From JASMHC01 sp042092935 (GTDB lineage Bacteria; Pseudomonadota; Alphaproteobacteria; Rhodobacterales; Rhodobacteraceae), in NCBI GenBank assembly GCA_042092935.1, contig JBELFK010000080.1, forward strand, positions 1 to 13,126: a stretch of 13,126 nt of DNA, in the 5' to 3' direction. The notes beneath the pieces are model-generated. The model was given only the letters and a program-made list of their open reading frames with translations, had not been told where the DNA came from and did not search any database. Shown here piece after piece: positions 1 through 6,631 of this stretch. The position numbers and the translations under genes are program-made. How positions within the stretch are numbered: position 1 is the stretch's first letter; every line of letters starts with the position of its first letter.

Positions 1-64
1 GATCGATCCCTTGCAAGACTTGCTTTGATCCGAATGATTTATGGACATCCTGAAGAACGATCAT
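1..64 (-). CDS. ABC transporter ATP-binding protein, MlaF-like (N-terminal fragment)
   Basis: Only the first 21 codons are in the window; the gene runs off the left edge. The peptide begins MIVLQDVHKSFGSKQVLQGI, the usual first beta strands of an ABC ATPase, with the aromatic of the KSFG segment in the adenine-stacking A-loop position. Its ATG (64-62) overlaps the TGA of the upstream permease gene (63-61) as ATGA, so translation is probably coupled. Because the partner is an MlaE-type permease, this is most likely the MlaF-type ATPase of a phospholipid or hydrophobic-solute transporter. Walker A and everything after it lie outside the window, so the subfamily rests on context. Confidence 0.8.
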   Translation of the reverse strand, partial: MIVLQDVHKSFGSKQVLQGID

Positions 65-843
65 GCTGAAAAGAAAGCCTCGGTCAGGATAAAATTGGTA
101 GCTAGGATCAGGACCGACGCGCTGACAACGGCGGCTTTTGTCGCGCGACCCACGCCTTGCGCCCCGCGTTCAGAGTTCATGCCGTGATAGCAACCCATCA
201 ATGCGACGATAAACCCAAACACTGCCCCTTTGACGAGACCCGAGATAACATCCCAGGTTTCCAAATAGCTGACCGTGTTTTCGAGATAGGTCGCCGGATT
301 GAACCCAAGCCGCGTGACACCCACAAGATAGCCGCCAAAAACGCCAATGCTGTCACCAACGGCCACCAGTATCGGCACCGACAGGGTCGCCGCCAGCAGC
401 CGGGGCAGTGTAAGGTATTTCATCGGGTTGGTTGACAAGGTTGTCAGCGCATCGATCTGTTCGGTCACCTTCATAGTGCCAATTTCGGCAGCAATTGAGC
501 TGGCGACACGGGCAGCAACCATCAATCCCCCGAGGACCGGTCCTAGCTCGCGCACCATGCCAATTGCTACGATGGATGGCACCACGCTTTCGGCCTGAAA
601 ACGCGAGCCGCCCGCATAAATCTGCAACGCCAATGCGCCACCGGTGAAAAGCGCTGTCAGGCCGACGACCGGCAGGGAAAGCCATCCGATTTGAAGCAGC
701 GCCTGAAAAAATTCGCGCGGGTAGAATGGCGGTCGGAACAGGTGACTGACCGCGATTGCGGTGAATTTGGACAGATGCCCGACTGCCGCGAGCAGAGACA
801 GAACACTTCGCCCGAGAAGCGCGATCGGCGTAGCGATACTCAT
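61..843 (-). CDS. mlaE: MlaE-family ABC transporter permease
   Basis: This is an inner-membrane permease of the MlaE/Ttg2B family, which in other Gram-negatives moves phospholipids between inner and outer membrane and helps keep outer-membrane lipid asymmetry. The 260 residues match the usual family length. The family signature is clear at about 99-134: ELGPVLGGLMVAAR followed by AAEIGTMKVTEQIDAL. Hydrophobic segments lie near residues 53-76, 93-110, 146-175, 200-217 and 238-256. The ATG (843-841) overlaps the alr stop as ATGA, and the gene's own stop overlaps the downstream ATPase start the same way, giving a tight alr-permease-ATPase unit. Substrate-binding (MlaD-like) genes are not in the window. 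The family call is firm; phospholipid as substrate is inferred from the family. Confidence 0.9.
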   Translation of the reverse strand: MSIATPIALLGRSVLSLLAAVGHLSKFTAIAVSHLFRPPFYPREFFQALLQIGWLSLPVVGLTALFTGGALALQIYAGGSRFQAESVVPSIVAIGMVRELGPVLGGLMVAARVASSIAAEIGTMKVTEQIDALTTLSTNPMKYLTLPRLLAATLSVPILVAVGDSIGVFGGYLVGVTRLGFNPATYLENTVSYLETWDVISGLVKGAVFGFIVALMGCYHGMNSERGAQGVGRATKAAVVSASVLILATNFILTEAFFSA

Positions 844-1722
844 CCCTCATACACCCGTGCATAGCGCGCGCCGAGCGACGTGAGGATCTCATATCCAATC
901 GTGCCAGCGGCGTCGGCCAGAGTGTCCACGGTTTGATTGGCGTTGAGGATCGATAGCTGCGAAGGGACAAAGGCCAAATCGGTGACATCCACGCCGATCA
1001 TATCCATCGATATGCGGCCAACAACGCGGCATTTCTGGTCATCCGCCCAGAGGTCCAGATCGCCGCCCATGGCGCGGATCAAACCATCTGCGTATCCCGC
1101 AGCAACCGTTGCAATGACCGACGGGCGCTGGGCCGTCCANNNNNNNNNNNNNNNNNNNNNNNNNNNNNNNNNNNNNNNNNNNNNNNNNNNNNNNNNNNNN
1201 NNNNNNNNNNNNNNNNNNNNNNNNNNNNNNNNNNNNNNNGTCCGCACAGGCGAGGTGGCTCATCACCAGCGTTGGCGATTTTGCGAGAACGTCAGCCTTG
1301 GTTGTGCCCCAATCGGCAGGCTCTAAACCCAAGCGGTTCATGCCTGTATCAAGTTGGACCCCAAACGGGTGCTTTGGAAGCACGTCGAAATGGCGACCGA
1401 TCTGGTCAAGCGAATTGAGCATCGGCGTCAGGTTTTGCGATGTTAAGATCGCGGCGTCCCCGTCCATGTGGCCGGAAAACACATTGATTGTGGCGCTTGG
1501 TCCGACCGCGGCACGAACGGCAATGCCTTCTTCGGCGACGGCAACGAAAAAACTGCGTACACCTTCGTCGAATAGCCTTTGCGACACCCGCGCGGCGTCC
1601 AACCCATAGCCATCGGCCTTAACCACCGCCGCGGTTTCAACGCCATCCGCCGATAGGGAATCTAGCGCCTGCCAGTTCTGCGCAAGCGCATTTAGATCGA
1701 TTTTTAGCGTCGCTGTTGCCAT
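840..1722 (-). CDS. alr: Alanine racemase, interrupted by an assembly gap
   Basis: This PLP enzyme interconverts L- and D-alanine for peptidoglycan. The N-terminal part (161 codons to the gap) carries the PLP-lysine motif VVKADGYG with Lys35 and ends in MSHLACAD. The C-terminal part (99 codons after the gap) carries AAGYADG, which holds the catalytic tyrosine, and ends with the typical EILTSLGARYARVYEG. The start is ATG at 1722, directly before the conserved MATATLKIDLNALAQN; an in-frame TTG at 1743 has no ribosome site and no conserved residues. The two parts are in different frames across the 100 N, so the gap size is nominal: an intact gene needs a missing length divisible by three. The 260 visible residues fall about 85-100 short of a normal Alr. 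The stop overlaps the mlaE start (ATGA). Confidence 0.93.
1140..1239. other. Assembly gap (100 N)
   Basis: Exactly 100 unknown bases lie inside alr. A round 100 usually marks a scaffold gap of unknown length. The missing part should encode the middle of the racemase, between the SHLACAD segment of the barrel and the start of the C-terminal beta domain. Confidence 0.97.
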
Positions 1723-1762
1723 GCCTCTTGTTGGGCAAATCAACCGAAAGGGTCAAGGGGAA

Positions 1763-1790
1763 TTGCCTGCCAGCGCTAACATGCTATGAA
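1763..1790 (+). promoter_or_regulatory. Candidate promoter for cobS
   Basis: TTGCCT (1763-1768) and TATGAA (1785-1790) are separated by 16 bases, each matching the sigma-70 consensus at four of six positions. They lie 26 bases before the cobS ATG. The whole alr-cobS divergent gap is only 94 bases, so a full cobalamin riboswitch (about 200 bases) does not fit. The call rests on pattern matching alone. Confidence 0.25.
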
Positions 1791-1816
1791 CTTCGCCAAC
1801 ACCACAGGAGCGAAAG

Positions 1817-2569
1817 ATGTCCAGCCAGAACGAATTCAAAATCGCTATGCAGTTTCTGACACGTTTGCCTGTCACCGGAGAGATCGAGCAAACTGACGAA
1901 AGTTTTGCCCGATCTGCTCGGTTCTATCCGGCTGTCGGTTTGATCGTAGGGGTGATCGCCGCGGCGGTGTTTTTCGTCGCGGATATCTTTTTGCCCAACT
2001 ATCTGGCTTCGGCGTTCGCGCTATTGTCCGCTGTCGTGGTGACCGGCGGGCTGCATGAAGACGGTCTTGCGGATGCCTTTGACGGTCTGATCGGCGGTCA
2101 GGATCGGGATCGCATCCTTGAAATCATGCGCGACAGTGGCATCGGAACCTACGGGATGTTGGCGTTGATTTTCGGCGTATTGCTAAAGCTGTCTGCAATC
2201 GGCGAAATGTGGGGCTGGGACGCCTTTTGGGCGCTGATCGTCGCCCACGCGATTAGTCGTCACGCCATGGTCGAGGTCATTGGGCGGTATGACTACGCCC
2301 GCTCAGACAGCGCAAAGTTTTCTAAACCCAGTGTTTCCGGCGAAGATTTGACCTACGCGCGGCTGTGGGTTCTTGGCGTTCTCGCGGGGTCCGCGTTGTT
2401 TTTGGGGCTTTGGGCGACGCTCATGGGATTGGCCATCATGGCGGTTGCGGTCTCTGGGTTCGCCCAGTTCTTCGTGCGTAGGATCGGCGGCTATACAGGC
2501 GACTGCCTGGGCGCGACGCAACAAATTGCCGAGGCGACGTTTCTGGTCGGACTTTTGGTCTGGCTGTGA
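1817..2569 (+). CDS. cobS: Adenosylcobinamide-GDP ribazoletransferase (cobalamin synthase)
   Basis: This integral membrane enzyme joins adenosylcobinamide-GDP to alpha-ribazole or its 5'-phosphate, the last major step of cobalamin assembly. The 250 residues fit the family. Signatures seen are GGLHEDGLADAFDG (77-90), with the acidic residues expected to bind Mg2+, LEIMRDSGIGTYGM (about 101-114) and GGYTGDCLGATQQ (224-236). Several hydrophobic stretches (about 38-58, 64-77, 114-128, 183-215, 237-250) agree with a polytopic protein. AGGAG lies seven bases before the ATG. The TGA overlaps the GTG start of the next gene. The gene is divergent from alr and convergent with dnaB; no other cobalamin genes apart from the phosphatase are present here. 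Confidence 0.93.
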   Translation: MSSQNEFKIAMQFLTRLPVTGEIEQTDESFARSARFYPAVGLIVGVIAAAVFFVADIFLPNYLASAFALLSAVVVTGGLHEDGLADAFDGLIGGQDRDRILEIMRDSGIGTYGMLALIFGVLLKLSAIGEMWGWDAFWALIVAHAISRHAMVEVIGRYDYARSDSAKFSKPSVSGEDLTYARLWVLGVLAGSALFLGLWATLMGLAIMAVAVSGFAQFFVRRIGGYTGDCLGATQQIAEATFLVGLLVWL

Positions 2570-3063
2570 TCTTCCTGCGCCACACGACTCCTGCGGTGGC
2601 AAAGGGTGTCTGTTATGGCGCGACCGATTTGCCTCTGGCCAAGGGGCATCTGACCGAGTTTGCCAAAACGGTTTCAAACCTTCCCCAAGCGACACGGATA
2701 ATTTCAAGCCCGTTGCAACGATGTCGGTTTTTGGCTGACCATGTTGGCGCCTGTCTTGGACTCGGAGTCAAGGTCAACGATGACCTGAGGGAAATGGATT
2801 TCGGGCGCTGGGAAATGACACCTTGGGATGACGTGCCACGGGCCGAGCTTGACGCGTGGGCCGCAGATTTCATGAGGGCAAGCCCGCATGGCGGCGAGAG
2901 TGTGTCGCAGCTTCAAGCCCGCGTTGCCGCCGCGATTGAAGATATAGAACCGACGACGCTTGTGGTCACACACTCGGGTGTGATCCGTGCCGCAGCGGCA
3001 TTGCGCGATCATGCAGATGGTTGGAATATTGACGTCAAATTTGGCGGTTGGGTGCGCCTTTAG
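2566..3063 (+). CDS. Histidine phosphatase family protein, probable alpha-ribazole phosphatase (CobC-like)
   Basis: A 165-residue phosphoglycerate-mutase-type phosphatase. The catalytic RH motif is at the extreme N terminus (FLRHTTP, Arg5-His6, with His6 as the expected phosphoacceptor). Arg52 is in SSPLQRC, the acid is Glu76 in LREMDFGRWE, and the second histidine is His136 in VVTHSGVIRA. The start is GTG at 2566, inside the cobS stop (GTGA), so translation is coupled to cobS. That coupling is the main reason to prefer alpha-ribazole-5'-phosphate phosphatase (CobC) over another histidine phosphatase. It is shorter than the roughly 200 residues of enteric CobC, and the symbol is left blank because superfamily members are hard to tell apart by sequence. 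It ends 30 bases from the convergent dnaB stop. Confidence 0.8.
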   Translation: MIFLRHTTPAVAKGVCYGATDLPLAKGHLTEFAKTVSNLPQATRIISSPLQRCRFLADHVGACLGLGVKVNDDLREMDFGRWEMTPWDDVPRAELDAWAADFMRASPHGGESVSQLQARVAAAIEDIEPTTLVVTHSGVIRAAAALRDHADGWNIDVKFGGWVRL

Positions 3064-3093
3064 TCACTGGGCTCCACGCGTAAACCAACCGGC

Positions 3094-4578
3094 TTAAAAG
3101 TCGCCTGCGCCTTGTTGCCAAGCCTTCACCAAGTTGCCAAAGCGGGTAAACTGCGCCTCAAAGCTAAGCTCGACCGTGCCAATTGGACCGTGACGTTGCT
3201 TGCCGATGATGACCTCGGCTTTACCGTGCAGCCGCTCCATCTCCTCGCGCCAGCTTTCCATCGCGGCCAAGTCCGCGTCGCCGGGCTTTTCACGCTCTTT
3301 GTAGTATTCGCCACGGTAAACAAACATCACCACGTCGGCGTCTTGCTCAATCGAGCCGGATTCGCGCAAGTCGGAAAGCTGAGGCCGTTTGTCTTCGCGG
3401 TTTTCGACCTGACGCGAAAGCTGGGACAGGGCGATAACCGGGATGTCCAGTTCCTTGGCGATGGCCTTAAGCCCCATCGAAATCTCGCCGATTTCCTGCA
3501 CGCGGTTGTCGGACGATCCACGGACCAATTGCAGGTAGTCCACGATCAGAACGTCAAGGCCATGGGTTCGTTTCAATCGCCGCGCCCGTGCGGCCAGTTG
3601 AGAAATCGGAATGGCGGCCGTGTCGTCTATATAAAGCGGGCAGGCCTCAAGCTGTTTAGCGGCTTCGACAAAGCGGCGGAATTCTTCTTCGGTCAAATCA
3701 CCCTGGCGGATTTTATGCGACGAAATTTCCGAGGCTTCAGCCAATATTCGGCCAGCCAATTGTTCAGCGCTCATTTCGAGTGAGAAAAAGCCGACAACGC
3801 CGCCGTCAATCGCGCCCTCGGTGCCATCGGGGCGCGTTCCCTTTTTATAGGCCTTCGCCACGTTATACGCGATATTGGTCGCCAATGAGGTTTTGCCCAT
3901 AGACGGGCGTCCCGCAAGGATCAACAAGTCGGATTTGTGAAGCCCGCCCAATTTTCCATCGAGATCAATCAATTGGGTTGGAACACCGGCCAATCCACCT
4001 TCGCGCTGATAGGCGGCGTTCGCGACATTGACCGCATCGGTGACCGCCCGCAAAAAGGATTGAAAGCCGGTTTCAGACTGGCCTTGTTCTGCCAGTTGAT
4101 AGAGCTTTTGCTCGGCTTCGACGATTTGTTCCTTGGGTTCACTGTCAACATCAACCCGGGCGGCGCGTTCCGCGATGTCCTTGCCGACGTCGATCAATTC
4201 GCGGCGAATGGCCATGTCATAAATCATTTGGGCATAGTCACGTGCAGCAAAGGATGAAATCGCCGCACCCGCCAGACGCACAAGATAGGCAGGGCCACCA
4301 AGTTCCTGCAAACCTTCATCGTCTTCCAAGAACGCCTTCAACGTCACCGGAGACGCAAGGTTGTTTTTCGCAATTCGGGCCGCAGCCGTTTCGTAAATGC
4401 GCTGATGCACAGGCTCATAGAAATGGTGCGATTGGATGATCGAGGCGACGCGATCAAAAATGTCGTTGTTTGTCAGAATCGCCCCGAGAAGCTGTTGCTC
4501 GGCCTCGATCGAGTGCGGAAGTGTCTGAGCCTGCTCAACATCCGGTCCTGCCGGATTAAAAACCGATATTTCGTTCAT
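3094..4578 (-). CDS. dnaB: Replicative DNA helicase DnaB
   Basis: The hexameric 5'-3' helicase that unwinds DNA ahead of the replisome. At 494 residues it is full length. The N-terminal DnaB domain begins with LPHSIEAEQQLLGAIL (about 20-35). The RecA-like domain has Walker A GRPSMGKTS (223-231), Walker B DVLIVDYLQL (about 342-351), ALSQLSRQVENR (383-394), DLRESGSIEQDADVV (403-417) and the arginine-finger segment KQRHGPIG (460-467). There is no intein. The chosen start is ATG 4578, preceded by GGGGA with a four-base spacer (4587-4583); the 24 codons further upstream overlap the promoter and lack family residues. A DnaA-box-bearing promoter and an inverted repeat precede it. It lies 203 bases downstream of pyrE and converges on the cobS-phosphatase pair. 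Confidence 0.96.
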   Translation of the reverse strand: MNEISVFNPAGPDVEQAQTLPHSIEAEQQLLGAILTNNDIFDRVASIIQSHHFYEPVHQRIYETAAARIAKNNLASPVTLKAFLEDDEGLQELGGPAYLVRLAGAAISSFAARDYAQMIYDMAIRRELIDVGKDIAERAARVDVDSEPKEQIVEAEQKLYQLAEQGQSETGFQSFLRAVTDAVNVANAAYQREGGLAGVPTQLIDLDGKLGGLHKSDLLILAGRPSMGKTSLATNIAYNVAKAYKKGTRPDGTEGAIDGGVVGFFSLEMSAEQLAGRILAEASEISSHKIRQGDLTEEEFRRFVEAAKQLEACPLYIDDTAAIPISQLAARARRLKRTHGLDVLIVDYLQLVRGSSDNRVQEIGEISMGLKAIAKELDIPVIALSQLSRQVENREDKRPQLSDLRESGSIEQDADVVMFVYRGEYYKEREKPGDADLAAMESWREEMERLHGKAEVIIGKQRHGPIGTVELSFEAQFTRFGNLVKAWQQGAGDF

Positions 4579-4595
4579 CTCGTCCCCGTTTCTTA

Positions 4596-4617
4596 TCCGA
4601 TCAGATAGCGGATCGGA
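4596..4617. repeat. Inverted repeat in the dnaB leader
   Basis: TCCGATC (4596-4602) and GATCGGA (4611-4617) form a perfect 7-bp inverted repeat around an 8-base loop. It lies between the candidate -10 box and the ribosome site of dnaB, so it would be in the 5' leader. It could be an RNA stem or a protein operator. Confidence 0.55.
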
Positions 4618-4631
4618 CAGGTTAAGGGCAA

Positions 4632-4660
4632 ATTGTATGTTTCTGTGCAAAGCCTGTGGA
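4632..4660 (-). promoter_or_regulatory. Candidate sigma-70 promoter of dnaB
   Basis: On the minus strand, -35 TCCACA (4660-4655, four of six) and -10 TACAAT (4637-4632, five of six) are separated by exactly 17 bases. The predicted start, near 4625, gives a leader of about 47 bases. The -35 hexamer is part of a perfect DnaA box and the spacer contains a second, near-perfect one. Confidence 0.5.
4644..4652 (-). promoter_or_regulatory. DnaA box, 8 of 9
   Basis: On the minus strand this reads CTTTGCACA, matching TTWTNCACA at all positions except the first. It lies within the spacer of the candidate dnaB promoter, two bases from the perfect box and in the same orientation, an arrangement that would suit cooperative DnaA binding. 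Confidence 0.45.
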
Positions 4661-4663
4661 TAA
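4655..4663 (-). promoter_or_regulatory. DnaA box, perfect consensus
   Basis: TGTGGATAA on the plus strand is the reverse complement of TTATCCACA, the strongest DnaA-binding 9-mer. It covers the candidate -35 hexamer of dnaB. DnaA is a known transcription factor as well as the initiator, so it may couple dnaB expression to initiation. The match is certain; the function is inferred. Confidence 0.65.
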
Positions 4664-4781
4664 CCGAAAAAGCGGATTATCTGGTATGGCTGTGCCCGCT
4701 GCTACCAATATATTGTACCAGCAAATGGACGGCTTGCGGGAAAAAAATCACGCAGGGTTAATGGTGAAAGATCGGGTCGCT

Positions 4782-5462
4782 CTAGGTCTTTTTGTTGGCG
4801 TCTTGCCAGGCACGCGGGTCTTTCAGAAAGGTCTCAACTTCGGCCAATGTGCTTTCAGAAAACACTTTTTGCGCCTTTGCTTCGGCCAGAACATCCCACC
4901 ACGTGCAGAGGTGATGCAAAGCGACGCCATGATCGCCGAGGGTTTTTTCGGTCTCTGGGAAGATGTCGTAGTAAAAAATCACCGCCGTATCATGACAGAT
5001 TGCTCCGGTTTCGCGAATCGCATCGACGAAGCTGAGCTTTGATCCGCCATCGGTGGTGAGATCTTCGACAAGCAAGACACGTTGGCCTTCACTCATCGCG
5101 CCCTCAATACGGGCATTGCGACCATAGCCCTTGGGCTTTTTGCGCACATAGGTCATTGGCAAAGCCATGCGTTCGGCCACGAGGGCAGCAAAGGGAATAC
5201 CAGCGGTTTCCCCGCCGGCGATATTGTCAAATGCCTCAAAGCCCGCGTCGCGCATGACGGTGACGGTCAGGAAATCCATGAGAGTCGTGCGGATGCGCGG
5301 ATAAGAGATCAGTTTGCGGCAGTCCACGTAGCTGGGGCTGGGCAGCCCAGATGCCAGGGTGAAAGGCTCATCCGTGTTGAAATCGACGGCTTTGATCTCA
5401 AGCAACATACGGGCTGTGAGGCGGGCAATTTCTTCCTTGGGTGGGAAAGCGGTCGGGATCAT
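4782..5462 (-). CDS. pyrE: Orotate phosphoribosyltransferase
   Basis: PyrE makes orotidine 5'-monophosphate from orotate and PRPP in de novo pyrimidine synthesis. The 226 residues contain the PRPP-binding loop VLLVEDLTTDGGS (129-141), the flexible-loop lysines in YVRKKPKGYG (105-114) and the orotate-binding FTLASGLPSPSYVDCR (34-49). The length is typical for this alphaproteobacterial form. The start ATG 5462-5460 has only a weak AGAGA-type ribosome site upstream. It follows pyrC by 78 bases that hold a short repeat, so the two are probably cotranscribed, and precedes dnaB by 203 bases. No convincing terminator is seen after the stop. Confidence 0.95.
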   Translation of the reverse strand: MIPTAFPPKEEIARLTARMLLEIKAVDFNTDEPFTLASGLPSPSYVDCRKLISYPRIRTTLMDFLTVTVMRDAGFEAFDNIAGGETAGIPFAALVAERMALPMTYVRKKPKGYGRNARIEGAMSEGQRVLLVEDLTTDGGSKLSFVDAIRETGAICHDTAVIFYYDIFPETEKTLGDHGVALHHLCTWWDVLAEAKAQKVFSESTLAEVETFLKDPRAWQDANKKT

Positions 5463-5502
5463 GGCGTGTCTCTCTTTGCGGCGGGATTATGAGGCGGATT
5501 TG

Positions 5503-5540
5503 GGATGCCTCCGGCGGGGATATTTTGGGTCAAAAGATGA
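5503..5540 (-). repeat. Short intergenic repeat of a type common in Rhodobacterales
   Basis: The pyrC-pyrE gap contains, on the minus strand, CATCTTTTGACCCAAAAT followed by ATCCCCGCCGGAGGCATCC. I recognise this from memory as a recurrent intergenic element in Rhodobacterales genomes, often placed right after stop codons. The first part is an imperfect palindrome (TTTTG, three bases, CAAAA) and the second contains an SD-like GGAGG. Here it begins immediately after the pyrC TAG. Only one copy was found in this window, so its repeat nature rests on recollection. Confidence 0.45.
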
Positions 5541-6578
5541 CTATGAGACAGTCCAATGAACCGGGAAACCTGGGTCAAACACTGTGACGTCTCCGTCAGG
5601 GGTTGGGATTTTGTCTGGAAAAATGACGACATCGCCTTTTGTCAAAGTGATCGTGTCCGCGTTGGGTGGCAGGCGGTAAAACGCAGGGCCGTTGAGCGAG
5701 GCAAATCCTTCGAGATTGGCGAGCGCACCTTCTTCCTCAAACACATGGGCGAGCAGGCTCATGGTGTTGGTGGCCGTGAAACACCCAGCGCAACCGCAGG
5801 CGTTTTCCTTGAGGTGATCCAAATGTGGGGCGCTGTCGGTGCCAAGGAAGAAACGCGGATCGCCGGATGTGGCGGCTTCGCGCAGCGCCAGGCGGTGGTT
5901 TTCGCGTTTGGCGACGGGCAAGCAATAGTAGTGGGGCTTGATACCACCAACGAGGATATGGTTGCGGTTGATAATCAGATGGTGGGTCGTGATCGTCGCG
6001 CCGAGGTCTTGGTCGTTGGATTTGACGTAAGCGACGCCCTCTTGTGTCGTGATATGCTCCATCACCACGCGCAGGCCAGGTGTGGCCCGGCGGATTGGGT
6101 CGAGGACGCGGTCGATGAAGACGGCCTCGCGGTCGAAGATGTCAATGTCGTGGTCGGTGACTTCGCCATGGACGCACAGTGGGCAGCCGATCTCGGCCAT
6201 TTTGTCGAGCGTGGCGCGGACGTTTTCGAAATTGGCAACACCCGAAGCAGAATTGGTTGTTGCTCCCGCTGGGTAGAGCTTGACCGACTTAATCAACCCG
6301 GACGCAAAGGACGCCGCCAGATTATCTGGGTCAGTATCCTCGGTCAGATAGAGGGTCATTAGAGGCTCAAAATCTGAGCCTTCTGGCGCGGCTGAAAGGA
6401 TGCGATCCCGATAGGCCGCAGCCTGCGCGGCTGTGACAACCGGCGGCACAAGGTTTGGCATGATGATCGCCCGGCCAAAGTGGCGGGTGGTTTCTGGAAG
6501 AACGGCCTGCATCATCGCGCCGTCGCGCAAGTGCAAATGCCAATCGTCAGGGCGGGTGATCGTCAAGGAATTTGTCAT
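5541..6578 (-). CDS. pyrC: Dihydroorotase
   Basis: PyrC cyclises carbamoyl aspartate to dihydroorotate, the third step of pyrimidine synthesis. It is the E. coli-like homodimeric type, 345 residues. All metal ligands are visible: His14 and His16 in WHLHLRDG, the carboxylated lysine Lys100 in SVKLYPAG, His137 in CVHGEV, His175 in MEHITT and Asp248 in LGTDSAPH. The start is ATG 6578; an in-frame TTG six codons upstream falls within the inverted repeat and adds no conserved residues. There is no good Shine-Dalgarno sequence, because the bases before the ATG belong to the 8-bp inverted repeat at 6583-6602. It follows the 316-codon gene by 53 bases and is followed by pyrE. Confidence 0.96.
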   Translation of the reverse strand: MTNSLTITRPDDWHLHLRDGAMMQAVLPETTRHFGRAIIMPNLVPPVVTAAQAAAYRDRILSAAPEGSDFEPLMTLYLTEDTDPDNLAASFASGLIKSVKLYPAGATTNSASGVANFENVRATLDKMAEIGCPLCVHGEVTDHDIDIFDREAVFIDRVLDPIRRATPGLRVVMEHITTQEGVAYVKSNDQDLGATITTHHLIINRNHILVGGIKPHYYCLPVAKRENHRLALREAATSGDPRFFLGTDSAPHLDHLKENACGCAGCFTATNTMSLLAHVFEEEGALANLEGFASLNGPAFYRLPPNADTITLTKGDVVIFPDKIPTPDGDVTVFDPGFPVHWTVS

Positions 6579-6582
6579 GCGC

Positions 6583-6602
6583 CAGCGATTACACAATCGC
6601 TG
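6583..6602. repeat. 8-bp inverted repeat immediately before the pyrC start
   Basis: CAGCGATT, ACAC, AATCGCTG: two perfect 8-base arms around a 4-base loop, ending four bases before the pyrC ATG. In RNA it would be a stem covering the place where a ribosome site should lie. As DNA it could be an operator. A TTGACT at 6619-6614 (minus strand) and a TGTAAT inside the repeat (6593-6588) resemble -35 and -10 boxes, but their 20-base spacing is too long for a normal promoter. Confidence 0.6.
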
Positions 6603-6631
6603 ACGCGGGTTCCAGTCAAAACCGTGTTTGG

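Noticed and set aside
353..988. 211-codon minus-strand reading frame across the alr-mlaE junction
   Set aside because: It overlaps two well-supported genes in another frame and shows no conserved motifs.
1723..1816. Cobalamin riboswitch before cobS
   Set aside because: The gap is only 94 bases and no B12-box-like sequence was seen.
3045..3091. CGGTTGG ... CCAACCG 7-bp inverted repeat across the convergent phosphatase/dnaB ends, a possible shared terminator
   Set aside because: The loop is 33 bases, the left arm is inside the coding sequence and neither strand has a U-tract after the stem.
4622..4638. CtrA-type site (TTAA-N7-TTAA) near the dnaB -10 box
   Set aside because: Only one half-site is present; the second half does not match.
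4681..4721. CTGGTA ... TACCAG inverted repeat and the CAATATATTG palindrome (4706-4715) after pyrE
   Set aside because: Short arms with a 29-base loop and an AT palindrome likely by chance; not enough for a terminator or operator call.
4750..4762. ACGCAGGGTTAAT shared with 7709-7721, a possible 13-base direct repeat
   Set aside because: The second copy is the coding end of a glycosyltransferase gene and the flanks do not match; probably coincidence.
4656..5042. 128-codon plus-strand reading frame between dnaB and pyrE
   Set aside because: It overlaps the dnaB promoter and is mostly antisense to pyrE; no recognisable protein features.
5556..6362. 268-codon plus-strand reading frame antisense to pyrC
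   Set aside because: pyrC has every catalytic residue; the opposite frame is a by-product of its codon bias and has no domain features.
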